Below are positions 20,074 through 28,941 of a DNA stretch of 64,000 nucleotides, one piece after another. Both the position numbers and the translations under genes were made by a program. How positions within the stretch are numbered: position 1 is the stretch's first letter; every line of letters starts with the position of its first letter. The stretch lies in NCBI GenBank assembly GCA_034003325.1, contig JAVEYW010000009.1, positions 62,001 to 126,000 on the forward strand. The letters are read 5' to 3'. The stretch comes from Desulfobacterales bacterium. Lineage in GTDB: Bacteria > Desulfobacterota > Desulfobacteria > Desulfobacterales > JAFDDL01. The notes under the pieces are model-generated. The model saw only the letters and a list, made by a program, of their open reading frames with translations. It was not told where the DNA came from and did no database searches.

Positions 20074-20254
20074 GACGACTCCTTGAACCAAAACAGGTGC
20101 AGGGTGAAAAAGGAATGGAAGGACGCAACATAATTCTTTCTCGATGCATACACTGGTTGCCAAGTGCAACCCCGGGTTGAAATTGATGCCAGTCGCGCCC
20201 TTCGGCATTCTCCATATCAAACAATGCTTGTCGGATGTACTATGGTTAGCGGTT

Positions 20255-21445
20255 TCATACTTTTTTTTCAATCATGTTGTTGAGCGAATACTTGATGCTG
20301 ATGATCGCGTAGGCGGTTACCAGATCCTTCACATTGTGTAAATAGCGCGCGTGTGTATGCACCCAATACCCCTCCTCATGTTGCATCGAGATGAGTTTTT
20401 TAATTAATTCCTCCCGCCAGGGGTGCTTGACACCCTTGCTGTCTTCGATGACATCCTCTCCGAGCGCATCAAGACATTTGGCGAAGGTCATATAATAATA
20501 ATACAAGGCATCCTGGCCGAAGCCGGGGTTTTCATCCAGCGTATAATTGTTTTGAATCCAGGACACAGCAGATTTAACCCGAATATCGTTTTTGTCAACC
20601 TTTGCATAGAGAAGGCTTTTGACGCCCGCATAGGTCATGGAACCATAGGAGTGGCTGCGCTCTTTTTTATAAGTGCCTGTTTCATAGATAAAACCGCCGT
20701 CATCCACTGCGTAGGGCATATCATTGACCGATTTGACATTTTGGCAGCGGGCTAAAAATACCAGGGCTTTTTTCCAATGCAATCCCAGCTCGGCCTCATC
20801 TTTTTCCATCTGATCCTTATTTTGGGGCGCAAGCTTGGTGTAACGGGCTTCATAATCTTCCGCTGCTTTGATGGCGTCCAAAGCGAACTGGGTGTTGGAC
20901 AGATCGGGCCGGTCATCACCACCATAACCAATGCCGCCGTAAAAGGGGTGGTCCTTGGCAACCCCTTCATCCTCATCCAATTGAAATTTAATCAAAAACT
21001 TTTTTGCGTTGTCAATGATAGTCGCGTATTTTTCCATTTTGCTTTCTGCAAAGGCAAGCAGGCAGACGGCGGTCATATAATTTCGGTATTCCTCCTTATA
21101 TATGGCGCCATCGGGCTTGACAAAGCTCTCCAGGTATTTAAATCCATTTGCAATGGCGGGCTCGCTTTTTTCGCCCGGATTATAGATCGGCTGCAGCAAA
21201 AAGGAATAGAGCACCAGCGCGGTAATGGCCGGGTTGTCGTTCCAGGAACCGTTCGGCAACTGGGATTTCAGTAAAAATTCATGCGCCTGTTCCAGGGTGT
21301 GTTTGGATTCATTCAACAAGGAAAGATGCGAAGAGGAGTTGAACGAAGTGATCAGCCGGATGGGTTGTTCTTCAGCTCCAAGGCAGGTGGTTGTGATGGA
21401 AAAGATTCCGGCAATGAGTATAAATACGAGCATCTTCTTTAACAT
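20255..21445 (-). CDS. Secreted terpene-cyclase/prenyltransferase-fold protein
   Basis: A 396-residue protein with a signal peptide (1-23, ending CLGA). The rest is an alpha/alpha-toroid repeat region. QW-like repeats are visible: QLPNGSWNDNPAITALVL, DDGGFIYETG, and EEGYWVHTHARY. No canonical DXDD active site is seen in a cyclase-like context. It is a second, diverged relative of the 15707 protein but lacks calcium-binding ends. It starts two bases after the YdjY-domain gene, so both share the sigma-54 promoter at 22310-22326. Confidence 0.8.
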   Translation of the reverse strand: MLKKMLVFILIAGIFSITTTCLGAEEQPIRLITSFNSSSHLSLLNESKHTLEQAHEFLLKSQLPNGSWNDNPAITALVLYSFLLQPIYNPGEKSEPAIANGFKYLESFVKPDGAIYKEEYRNYMTAVCLLAFAESKMEKYATIIDNAKKFLIKFQLDEDEGVAKDHPFYGGIGYGGDDRPDLSNTQFALDAIKAAEDYEARYTKLAPQNKDQMEKDEAELGLHWKKALVFLARCQNVKSVNDMPYAVDDGGFIYETGTYKKERSHSYGSMTYAGVKSLLYAKVDKNDIRVKSAVSWIQNNYTLDENPGFGQDALYYYYMTFAKCLDALGEDVIEDSKGVKHPWREELIKKLISMQHEEGYWVHTHARYLHNVKDLVTAYAIISIKYSLNNMIEKKV

Positions 21446-21447
21446 GG

Positions 21448-22140
21448 CTATCGTCTCCTGATGATTATTTCAAAATTTTGATCTATTTTTAAGTCGCTAT
21501 GGTCTTTATTGACTTCAAAACCGAAATTGCCGCTATATGGATTCTTTACCTTTGAGAACAGGTTGATGACTGTTGTGGGGTCCGGCCAGACACTGATGTA
21601 ACTCAATTCCAGGTCACCGGCATAACCGTGGTCCGGTATAAAAATGCCCCCCGTATAGACCCAGAGCAAAGGATCTTTGGTGTTTTCACGGTTTCGCATC
21701 AAATGCTGCATGTCCACTTTTCTGCCGTCATCTATAATTTCAAGCTCTATCAAGCTTTCTTGGTAATCTTTCAGTAATTGCGCTGTCCCATCGCTCTCGC
21801 GAATTAAGTTGATCATTTTTTCAAAATTCATCGGTTTGCACCCGATGAGCAGCAGTGCGAAATTCAGTTCGGATGGTTTGTTACCAGTAATTTTCAGTAC
21901 GCTCTCATAGGTCTTTCCCTCATTTCCGACTAGAAAATATTCTAAAATCCCTTCTTTGATGGCAAGTTGGGCTTTTATTCTCACCTCTTTTGTTTTTTTG
22001 TTAATTTCGATATTGTTTAATCGAATAAGATTCGGATCTTCCGAGCTGCCCGCATTTTTTGCTTTCGCACCGATAACCGGGGTGACGAACAGGGAAATCA
22101 ATAAAAAGAAAAAACAAATTTTTAATTTATGCACAATCAA
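21448..22140 (-). CDS. Secreted YdjY-domain protein
   Basis: A 230-residue protein with a signal peptide (1-24, ending PVIGA). The body fits the YdjY domain: IEINKKTKEVRIKAQLAI, GILEYFLVGNEGKTYESVL and the block FALLLIGCKP. In E. coli ydjY lies beside VTT membrane protein genes, and here a VTT protein is encoded 5 kb away. It is the first gene of the minus-strand sigma-54 set. Biochemical role unknown. Confidence 0.65.
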   Translation of the reverse strand: MIVHKLKICFFFLLISLFVTPVIGAKAKNAGSSEDPNLIRLNNIEINKKTKEVRIKAQLAIKEGILEYFLVGNEGKTYESVLKITGNKPSELNFALLLIGCKPMNFEKMINLIRESDGTAQLLKDYQESLIELEIIDDGRKVDMQHLMRNRENTKDPLLWVYTGGIFIPDHGYAGDLELSYISVWPDPTTVINLFSKVKNPYSGNFGFEVNKDHSDLKIDQNFEIIIRRR

Positions 22141-22217
22141 AACCCTTCTGCGTATTTTGCGGGAAATCCGCTAGTTGCGCATTGATACTGGATTGATAAA
22201 CGTTTCAAAAAGGGGGA

Positions 22218-22253
22218 TCGGGCCGTGAAGCGTGTTATTTTCACGGCCCGATA
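22218..22253 (-). terminator. Hairpin, probable terminator of the regulator operon
   Basis: A 13-base stem atcgggccgtgaa pairs with ttcacggcccgat. On the minus strand it is followed by ccccctttttg. It lies about 210 bases after the sigma-54 regulator stop and between the promoter at 22310 and the YdjY gene. It could therefore also act as an attenuator for that promoter. Confidence 0.5.
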
Positions 22254-22309
22254 GAAAGGGGAAACACGGTGAACATTTTTTGGGGAAAAATGCATTTACC
22301 ATATGAAAT

Positions 22310-22326
22310 AGCAAATACCTTGCCAA
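22310..22326 (-). promoter_or_regulatory. Sigma-54 promoter for the YdjY/terpene-cyclase-fold/methyltransferase set
   Basis: On the minus strand it reads TTGGCAaggtatTTGCT, with GG and GC 10 bases apart. It departs from the TGGCAC-N5-TTGC consensus at one minor position (A for C). The YdjY gene starts about 170 bases downstream. Confidence 0.75.
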
Positions 22327-22462
22327 CAATGACAGTTGCTTTAAAAAATATAACTTTATTTAATTACGGGTGGTTATTAAATATGAGGTCTCTTGGAAAT
22401 GAAAAAAGGCGCCTCCAAATGATATTTTTTAGCCGTTGGTGGACAAAAAATAGCTTTTTAGA

Positions 22463-23869
22463 TTAAATTTCATAGTCCTTGCATTTTTTTCGCAATGTCG
22501 AGCGATGCAGCCCCAGAAGCTGCGCTGCGTGGGCCTGGTTCTGGTTGGTCCGGTGAAGCGCTTCCCGGATCAATGTCTTTTCAACAGATCCGACAACACT
22601 ATCGAAAATCGATGCGGTGGGCGCATCGCTTTTTATCACCATCTCAAAATGATCGCGTGTCGCACGGTCCAATTGATCCAATGATGATTCATTTGCCCCC
22701 GGAGAATGTGCGGAATTCAGGTCAAAAGCATATTCGGGGAGAATATCCTCTCTGGAAATCACCATGGCGCGTTTGATCTGGTTTTCAAGCTCTCTGACAT
22801 TGCCCGGCCAGTCATATTTGGTCAGGCGCTTCAGGGCTTCTTTGGTTAAGCCTCTGATTCTACGGTTTAATTCAATATTTCCTTTCTGGATGAAATGATC
22901 GACCAGAAGCGGAATATCCTCGCGTCGCTCTCTGAGGGGGGGCAGGTGAACATTAATCAGATGAATACGGTAAAATAAATCTTTTCTAAACCGGCCCGCA
23001 ACCACTTCCTCGAATAAATCCTTGTTGGTGGCGGCAATAACTCTCGCGTTGGTCTGTATGGGCGTGTTGCCGCCGATCCTTTCAAAAACCTTTTCCTGAA
23101 GCACTCTCAGCAATTTGACTTGGAGGGAAAACTGCATTTCACCGATCTCATCCAGGAAGATGGTTCCCCCGTCGGCGATTTCAAATTTACCCAATTTGCG
23201 ATTTTCAGCTCCGGTAAAAGCACCCCGCTCGTAACCGAACATTTCGGCTTCTAAAAGGTTCTCCGGCATGGCGCCGCAATTGACGGCCACGAACGCCTTA
23301 TTTTTTCGAGGACTGTTTGCATGAATTGCGCCGGCAACCATTTCTTTTCCGACACCACTTTCCCCCGTGATGAGCACGGTGACATCCTGAGTGGTCAGCA
23401 GGCCGATCATTTTAAAAACTTCCTGCATGGCCGGGCCGTTGCCGATGATTTGTCCCAATGCGGAAGGGGTAACCTGAAAATTTTCTGTACCGCTTAACGC
23501 AAGCGATTTTTTTCCATCTATGATGCGGTTGATGATGGCTTGAATTTTTTCAAGGTCCAAGGGTTTGCTCAGATACTCATAGGCGCCTAACTGCATGGCT
23601 TTTATCGCAACATCCATGGCGCCGAAAGCCGTCATGAAAACAATGGCGATTCCCGGCGCCACTGAGCGGATTTCTTTGAGAAGATCAAGCCCGTCCCCGC
23701 CCGGAAGACGATAATCAAGGAAAACAATCTCTGGTTGATGGGTTTTAATTTGTTCCAGCGCATTTTCCGAATCTCCCGCCGATAGGGGAAGGTAACCTTC
23801 GTCTTTAAGAAACGCTTCAAAAGCGATACGAATCATCTCTTCATCATCTATCACCAGAATTCGTGTCAT
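22463..23869 (-). CDS. NtrC-family sigma-54-dependent response regulator
   Basis: A 468-residue transcription activator. Receiver domain 1-120 has phospho-acceptor D52 ([10 protein letters not shown]). The AAA+ domain (~145-385) carries Walker A GESGVGKE and the sigma-54 contact loop GAFTGA. The C-terminal Fis-type helix-turn-helix reads [20 protein letters not shown]. It is last in a four-gene operon, 6 bases after the kinase. It is the natural candidate to activate the two sigma-54 promoters nearby (15448 and 22310). Confidence 0.95.
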   Translation of the reverse strand: MTRILVIDDEEMIRIAFEAFLKDEGYLPLSAGDSENALEQIKTHQPEIVFLDYRLPGGDGLDLLKEIRSVAPGIAIVFMTAFGAMDVAIKAMQLGAYEYLSKPLDLEKIQAIINRIIDGKKSLALSGTENFQVTPSALGQIIGNGPAMQEVFKMIGLLTTQDVTVLITGESGVGKEMVAGAIHANSPRKNKAFVAVNCGAMPENLLEAEMFGYERGAFTGAENRKLGKFEIADGGTIFLDEIGEMQFSLQVKLLRVLQEKVFERIGGNTPIQTNARVIAATNKDLFEEVVAGRFRKDLFYRIHLINVHLPPLRERREDIPLLVDHFIQKGNIELNRRIRGLTKEALKRLTKYDWPGNVRELENQIKRAMVISREDILPEYAFDLNSAHSPGANESSLDQLDRATRDHFEMVIKSDAPTASIFDSVVGSVEKTLIREALHRTNQNQAHAAQLLGLHRSTLRKKCKDYEI

Positions 23870-23875
23870 GCTGAT

Positions 23876-25270
23876 TTACTTCCCGTTAACAGGTAACCAG
23901 ATCGAGGCTTTTGTTCCACCTTCGACGCGGTTTTCCAGTTTAAGGAGGCCACCATGTTTTTCTATGATCGTACGGCTGATGGCAAGTCCCAGTCCCATGC
24001 CTTCCGGCTTGGTGGTAAAAAAAGGTTGGAAAAGCCGCTCTTTATCCTCATCAAGAAATCCCGTACCTGCGTCTTCTATGGCGATTTCAACAAAATCACT
24101 GTTATCAATCCGCGTCGAAAGGGCGAGGTCCCCGCCCTTTGGCATAGCGTCCTTGGCATTTAATACAAGATTCCATATGACACCCTTAATCTTCTCGTGG
24201 TCCATTAATACTTCGGGAAGATCGGGTGTGAGGTTTTTTTGAATTCTGATGCGTTGCGCGTGAAGGCTCTGCTCTGCCAGTTGGATTACTTCAGTTAGCA
24301 CCTCATTTGGATTATGCCGTTCAAGGTGCAGCTCACTGGGGCTTGCTCTTTCAATCATCTCTTGAATAATACGATCCAGCCGGTCGATTTCCTTTACCAG
24401 CAACAGAAAAGTTTTTTGATCATCGGGCCGGTCGTTCAGTCGTTTTTGAAGCACTTGTCCGAACATTTTGATACTTGTTAATGGGTTTCGGATTTCATGC
24501 GCCAGACCTGCGGCCATTTGGCCTGCTGTGGCCTGTTTTTCAGAGGCGACCAATTTGACTTCGAAGGCTTTAACCTGGTCAAGCATATGATTGAAGGAAG
24601 CCGCCAGGCTGCCGATTTCATCGCTGCTGTTGATATCCGCCCTTTCACTGAGATCCCCTCTTGCAATTTTCCCGGTAACGTTGGCAAGCGCTTCCACAGG
24701 GGCGGTGATGGTTTTGGCTATCATATAGGCGACAAGCGCCAACATCAGCATTCCGAACAGAGAGATGCCGCCAAGGCCGACGATGATCCCGGTACGTAAC
24801 TGCGCCATGTCGTGCTTCGGCATCCAGATGGAGAGAAAAACGGGACCGGGATCCGGCAGGACAAGGGGCTTGACAATGGTTCGATAGCTTACCCCCTTGA
24901 AATCAAAATCCTTTTCTTTAAACGGATTTTTCGCATATTCTTTAATGGATGCGTGGAGAGCATCTGAGTGATTCTGTGTCAGGAAGGTGCTTCTGATCAC
25001 AAGTCCGTTTTTATCGAAAAGGACGATATCCGATTTAATGATCTCTTTTATTTGACGCAAGATAGCCGGGTTTAAAATATAGCTGGATTTTGAAACGGCG
25101 CCGGCAACCTGTTCCATTTGTGATCTAAGGCTTTGGTCTAAATAGCGCGTGATGATGTATGCTGAAAACAGCCAGGAGAAAATGGAGGTGATTCCAAACA
25201 AAAGTGTAAAGGGCAGAATGATACGATAAAGAATTCGTTTCGGCCTGAAACTGAACGCATTCCGACTCAT
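23876..25270 (-). CDS. Membrane sensor histidine kinase (NtrB-like partner)
   Basis: A 464-residue inner-membrane kinase. TM1 spans ~15-40, a periplasmic sensor region ~41-158, TM2 ~160-185 and HAMP ~186-237. The HisKA domain has phospho-acceptor H258 (LAHEIRNPLTS), and the ATPase domain carries N and G boxes (NLVLNAKDAMP, GTGFLDED, GMGLGLAISR). Its ATG has GAGGTA upstream and lies 13 bases after the radical SAM gene. It pairs with the adjacent regulator. Confidence 0.94.
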   Translation of the reverse strand: MSRNAFSFRPKRILYRIILPFTLLFGITSIFSWLFSAYIITRYLDQSLRSQMEQVAGAVSKSSYILNPAILRQIKEIIKSDIVLFDKNGLVIRSTFLTQNHSDALHASIKEYAKNPFKEKDFDFKGVSYRTIVKPLVLPDPGPVFLSIWMPKHDMAQLRTGIIVGLGGISLFGMLMLALVAYMIAKTITAPVEALANVTGKIARGDLSERADINSSDEIGSLAASFNHMLDQVKAFEVKLVASEKQATAGQMAAGLAHEIRNPLTSIKMFGQVLQKRLNDRPDDQKTFLLLVKEIDRLDRIIQEMIERASPSELHLERHNPNEVLTEVIQLAEQSLHAQRIRIQKNLTPDLPEVLMDHEKIKGVIWNLVLNAKDAMPKGGDLALSTRIDNSDFVEIAIEDAGTGFLDEDKERLFQPFFTTKPEGMGLGLAISRTIIEKHGGLLKLENRVEGGTKASIWLPVNGK

Positions 25271-25283
25271 GATCGGGGTACCT

Positions 25284-26528
25284 CTATACGAAGTCTCCCT
25301 CCACCTGCATATACAGACAGCGCTTGCAGGAAAGGTTACCCGGAAAGGGTTTGTTCAGCGCCAATCGCAATTCGTGAACGCCGGCAAATAAGCGCAGCAG
25401 AAAATGCAGATCCGGACCGGCCGTCCCTTCCATATCCGTGCCCACAAAAGGCCAGAAGAGCGACAGAATGGGATGGATGCCGCGGGAAAGGAGCCACCGG
25501 GCGCCTTCGAGATTAGACCGAAGGGCGGCTTCCGAATCTTTCAATGTGTCGTCGAGAACCATTTCAGCGCCGATGACAAAGGCACTGTGTACGTTGTTTT
25601 CTCCGAAAATCGATACCGCTTTCACAAGGGAGGCCTCCCACATATCACGACCGAAGAACCTGGCCTTACCGGGGCACACGCGCTCCCATATCTTTCGATC
25701 CCATACCTCCAAGTTAAAGCAGACCCCATCGGCGCCGGCTTCCTTAAATTCTTTCAGGCGTCCGGGGGGTAGCGCCTGAGAGCCGACGGCAAGATAAATA
25801 TCTTTTGAGACATCGCGGAGGCCGCGGACAATATTCAGGTAGCGATCCGCTTCCAATTCCGGGTCGGTCATGGAGCCGCCGGTAAGGTAAAGGTGTCTGG
25901 CTCCGGCCGCTATCCCCTTAGAAACCGCTTCCGCAGCATGCTGCAATATGATTGAAGGAATTTCCGATTGTCCCTCTTTTTGACCCAGGGCGCGGCTGCG
26001 CGCATCAGGGAGCCCGTAACCACAGAAAGCACATCGATAGGAACCTTTGGAGGGTGCGCCGGTTAAACCGGTACTTTCCATCGGCGTACTCCAGTATTCA
26101 CAGGCAGGCGTCAGGTTGAGCACCATCATATCCCCGTGCTGATTCAAGCCGCATGCATTTAACGGCGTGCCGTCAGACGCGGTATGGCTATGCCAGATGG
26201 GGCGATCCGCAAAAGTGAATGAAATAAAGGGGGCTCCCTCGTCCAAAAGCAGAAAGTTTTTCCCCTCATGACGCGCAATCGTAAAGGGGCTTTCTTCACG
26301 ACACCGCAGCCTAACGAGAGATCCGCTGTCAAGGTTCATCAGATAGGGCACTTCCACCGCAGTTCCGTCCGGTAAGCAATGAGGCCGAAAGTCGGGGAGG
26401 GCCGTCTTGGCGGCTTCAAGCATCAGCGGATCAAACTTTACACCCAATGATAACAGCGCCGTTTTCATCACCACCGCGGCTGGCAGTGCGGGATATTGCT
26501 GAGCAAGATGAGATAGTGTCGCAGTCAC
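25284..26528 (-). CDS. Atypical radical SAM-like protein
   Basis: A 414-residue protein with a GTG start and an AGGAA ribosome site. The middle and end look like a radical SAM TIM barrel (HLYLTGGSMTDPELEADRYL, ADGVCFNLEVWD, HSAFVIGAEMVLDD). The usual CX3CX2C is missing. The only fitting cysteines are C143, C166 and C169 (CEYWS ... RCAFCGYG), a CX22CX2C spacing. A CKRC motif near the C-terminus could hold a second cluster. It is translated between a small protein and a two-component pair, which suggests linked control. Substrate unknown. Confidence 0.7.
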   Translation of the reverse strand: MTATLSHLAQQYPALPAAVVMKTALLSLGVKFDPLMLEAAKTALPDFRPHCLPDGTAVEVPYLMNLDSGSLVRLRCREESPFTIARHEGKNFLLLDEGAPFISFTFADRPIWHSHTASDGTPLNACGLNQHGDMMVLNLTPACEYWSTPMESTGLTGAPSKGSYRCAFCGYGLPDARSRALGQKEGQSEIPSIILQHAAEAVSKGIAAGARHLYLTGGSMTDPELEADRYLNIVRGLRDVSKDIYLAVGSQALPPGRLKEFKEAGADGVCFNLEVWDRKIWERVCPGKARFFGRDMWEASLVKAVSIFGENNVHSAFVIGAEMVLDDTLKDSEAALRSNLEGARWLLSRGIHPILSLFWPFVGTDMEGTAGPDLHFLLRLFAGVHELRLALNKPFPGNLSCKRCLYMQVEGDFV

Positions 26529-26545
26529 CTTTACATTCCTTTCTT

Positions 26546-26806
26546 TTAATTGTCGCTGGCCGGCCTGACTTCGAAGACCTCATAATCCACAAAAGGGGAA
26601 AACGGCTTGTTGATCTCATGAAGCCGTTTCATATCGGGGACGTCTAACAGTGTGAAGGAGCATGATTGATCCATGGTTACATAATCGACAACAACGGTAA
26701 GATCTTTAGGAGGGGCGGCGTAAAAACGCTCCAGCTCAGCGTTAAAGGCCTGTTGTTGATCGACAGTTAAATTTTTCTTCATTTTGCTTATTTGCATAAT
26801 CTTCAT
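26546..26806 (-). CDS. Small conserved protein, possible muconolactone-isomerase-like dimeric alpha/beta barrel
   Basis: An 86-residue cytoplasmic protein. The ATG at 26806 has GGGAGA upstream; the longer TTG start at 26827 has no ribosome site. It has the length and pattern of small dimeric alpha-beta barrel proteins: an initial strand, a helix with Q/E repeats (DQQQAFNAELERFY), a central strand (VVVDYVTMD) and a final strand (VDYEVFEV). No family is certain. It is the first gene of the operon with the radical SAM protein, kinase and regulator, 17 bases before the next gene. Confidence 0.55.
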   Translation of the reverse strand: MKIMQISKMKKNLTVDQQQAFNAELERFYAAPPKDLTVVVDYVTMDQSCSFTLLDVPDMKRLHEINKPFSPFVDYEVFEVRPASDN

Positions 26807-26827
26807 CGGCGTCTCCCGGAATTTCAA

Positions 26828-27374
26828 AAGTTTCGTTTATCACCAGGATAAAAAAATCCCGGCGTTGCCGTATTGCTTCATCACGCTTTTTAATCTTTAA
26901 CCATTTTGATGAGTAATGAATTTTTATCCAATAGTCAACCGGCTCCCGTAAAATCTGCACCGTGATTTTGTCCTAGTATAAATTGCGTTAAAATTTTTAT
27001 TTGTTATGGGCAATTCCGGTTTTACACCTCTGCCCCGAAGGGCTGTGTAACATAGCCCAGGGTTGCGGCGAAGCCGCTACCCCGGGGAAACGATGAACCA
27101 ACCAATTAACCATCAACCTCAATGGGGCAGTGTCCGTCTTGCGCATTCCGCAAGAACGGCTCGCGGTATTCCAAGATACGGCGGCCGCAGCCATATGGGA
27201 AAGAGCGGGTTTACGTTAAATGTCATGTTGAAATTTGGTTTTATTTTATATATAGACAGAGGCCATCAAGGTTAAAAACATTTTAAAAATCAATATATTC
27301 AATGAGGGTTGCCCGGAACGATCGTTTTGTCGTTCCATGTGGACGCCCTTTTAATGGAAACCCGGTAAGCGCGT
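26828..27374. other. Intergenic region with a repeat-like GC-rich block
   Basis: 547 bases between the minus-strand signalling operon and the VTT gene. The part at 26997-27195 is GC-rich. It contains self-pairing segments, such as ccccgaagggctg near 27030, gttgcggcgaagccgctac near 27062 and cttgcgcattccgcaag near 27137. It reads like a dispersed intergenic repeat, but no second copy was found in the window. The 65-codon antisense frame through it looks spurious. The remaining sequence is AT-rich with no clear promoter. Confidence 0.4.
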
Positions 27375-28016
27375 ATGAGGATATTTCTTAAAGTCGTCAT
27401 CTTGACGATCTTGCTTGCATTGCTGTTTCTTCTGGGATTTATCCTTTTCGGGGAAAGCCTGACCACGTTTTTTACCCAGCAAAAGGTGAGCGCCTGGTTT
27501 GTATCAATAAAGTCATATGCCTGGCTGATCGGAATTGGGCTTTTGGTTTCCGATCTTGTTTTACCCATTCCCGCTACACCCATAATGGCCGCGCTGGGGA
27601 CCGTCTACGGCCCTTGGCTTGGCACTCTTTTTGGTTTCGCCGGTTCCTGTCTTGCCGGCTTTTCCGGTTATTTTATAGCCCGTTGTCTGGGTAAAGGCGC
27701 GTTGAAATTAATCGCTTCTGAAACTGAAATAGTTCAGTTTCAGGGATTTTTTAATACCTGGGGGGGCGCAGCGATCATTATCAGCCGAATGACCCCCATA
27801 TTGCCTGAGGTAATGACGATTCTTGCCGGTTTATCCAAAATGAAAATCGAAAGGTTTACCTTGGCGCTGTCTTTGGGAACCTTACCCACAGCATTCCTGT
27901 ATGCCTATATCGGGCACGCGGCCAAAACCGAACCGGTTTACGCCGTCATCGGCGCAACGCTTTTACCCTTGGCGATTTGGCCGATTTATTTGAAAATGAC
28001 GTCTAAAGGCAAATGA
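27375..28016 (+). CDS. VTT-domain (TVP38/TMEM64, DedA-like) membrane protein
   Basis: A 213-residue inner-membrane protein with about five hydrophobic segments. It carries the VTT core: PIPATPIMAALGTVYGPWLG, then GSCLAGFSGYFIARCLGKG, then the motif SRMTPILPEVMTILAGLSKM. This family includes lipid scramblase-like proteins and E. coli YdjX/YdjZ. It stands alone on the plus strand, so co-expression with neighbours is not evident. Confidence 0.8.
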   Translation: MRIFLKVVILTILLALLFLLGFILFGESLTTFFTQQKVSAWFVSIKSYAWLIGIGLLVSDLVLPIPATPIMAALGTVYGPWLGTLFGFAGSCLAGFSGYFIARCLGKGALKLIASETEIVQFQGFFNTWGGAAIIISRMTPILPEVMTILAGLSKMKIERFTLALSLGTLPTAFLYAYIGHAAKTEPVYAVIGATLLPLAIWPIYLKMTSKGK

Positions 28017-28023
28017 ACACGCC

Positions 28024-28135
28024 CCTTATCCGGCAAAGCCGGATGCTGGAATGCTGGAATGCTGGGATGCATAAAAGCCATCTTTCACCTTCGGCGAATA
28101 TACACGCAAAAGCGTGCATGTTTCTGGTAAAGGGC
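28024..28135 (-). repeat. Dispersed repeat R1, copy 2 (inverted relative to copy 1)
   Basis: The reverse complement of 9207-9318 with four mismatches by eye. It begins 8 bases after the VTT gene stop and includes the hairpin atccggcaaagccggat and the tandem ctgg(a/g)atg units. Confidence 0.85.
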
Positions 28136-28218
28136 TTAAAATTGCGGCCTGATCGCTTACAACGACAATTTTTTGTCGATATGGTGATCGAAAGAGGCTA
28201 ACGAAAGGAATCTTCTGT

Positions 28219-28605
28219 ATGTCAACGGCTGTTGTTCGTTATCGGGATGAAACTACTGCGATATCGTGTCCCTACGGCCATGTGGAGCGAATCGTCACCG
28301 GCGGGGAAGGCGGCATCGCCAATGTTCACGTGGTCACCGTCACCAAGGGAGAAAGCCACATGCATAGTGGTTATGACGAGGTGTACTATGTGCTTTCCGG
28401 CACCGGTTCGATTATATTGGGAGAAAAGACTTGTCCCCTGCGACCCGGCGCGGCGGTTGTAATTCCGGCCGGTGTTCCGCACGCGCTTGCTGCGGACTCG
28501 GACGTACCTTTATCGTTTGTGATCTTCGGTTCTCCGGCTATGAGCATAGATGACGCGCGGGCCAGGCCCCGAGCTTGCCCGGACCAAGGGTTGCCTAGAG
28601 TTTAA
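28219..28605 (+). CDS. Cupin-domain protein
   Basis: A 128-residue protein with a single cupin barrel. Motif 1 is GESHMHSGYDEVYYVLSGTG, with metal ligands H, H and E plausible. Motif 2 is GAAVVIPAGVPHAL. Small cupins include metal-dependent sugar or small-molecule enzymes and binding proteins; the substrate cannot be told. The last ~20 residues are non-conserved. It is a single gene, after repeat copy 2. Confidence 0.8.
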   Translation: MSTAVVRYRDETTAISCPYGHVERIVTGGEGGIANVHVVTVTKGESHMHSGYDEVYYVLSGTGSIILGEKTCPLRPGAAVVIPAGVPHALAADSDVPLSFVIFGSPAMSIDDARARPRACPDQGLPRV

Positions 28606-28941
28606 GCGGGTTGGCAAGCGAATCGGTGTTTTCAGATGATCATATTTGGTCACTTAATGATATTTTTTATTCAGAAAGGTTTTTTTCAAACGGCGTTTAT
28701 TCTGACAAACTCCTCTTTTTAGTCTCCATGAGTCAAATCGATAACCATTCATAACTACTTTAATATATAAGATAATATATGCCCACCGGATATCCGGTTG
28801 GACTTTGGAATAAAAGTCGTCCCAAGAAATACCAATGGCATTGTTTTTGCCTCTACTCCCAAAGGTAGCCCAGCCATGCGATTGAGCCGGATATGGAAAG
28901 AAGCCTTTCATTTTATAGCGAATAAGAGGAGGAGAGGGGTG
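28606..28941. other. Leader region of the TonB receptor gene
   Basis: AT-rich, with -10-like TATAAG/ATAATAT near 28766-28780. No cobalamin or other riboswitch signature was recognised. The receptor reading frame is open back to 28798, but that part is not signal-peptide-like. Confidence 0.4.
28785..28798. promoter_or_regulatory. Palindrome, candidate operator
   Basis: A perfect 14-base palindrome accggatatccggt sits just after an AT-rich -10-like stretch upstream of the TonB receptor. Its position suits a repressor site (for example a metal or cofactor sensor), but the regulator is unknown. Confidence 0.4.

Noticed and set aside
20074..20254. N-terminal extension of the methyltransferase
   Set aside because: No ribosome site there, and the ATG at 20073 has a clear AAGGAG.
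22269..22466. 65-codon open frame between the YdjY and regulator genes
   Set aside because: It overlaps a strong sigma-54 promoter on the other strand, has no recognisable motif and sits in a non-coding gap.
26997..27194. 65-codon minus-strand frame in the GC-rich intergenic block
   Set aside because: Looks like a hairpin-rich intergenic repeat read as protein; no support for coding.
28013..28201. Short frame over repeat R1 copy 2
   Set aside because: The frame is made mainly of the repeat itself.
28613..28632. Sigma-54-like ttggcaag before the TonB receptor
   Set aside because: The -12 element is GG and not GC.
28606..28941. Cobalamin riboswitch upstream of the TonB receptor
   Set aside because: No B12-box-like sequence was found; the region is short and AT-rich.
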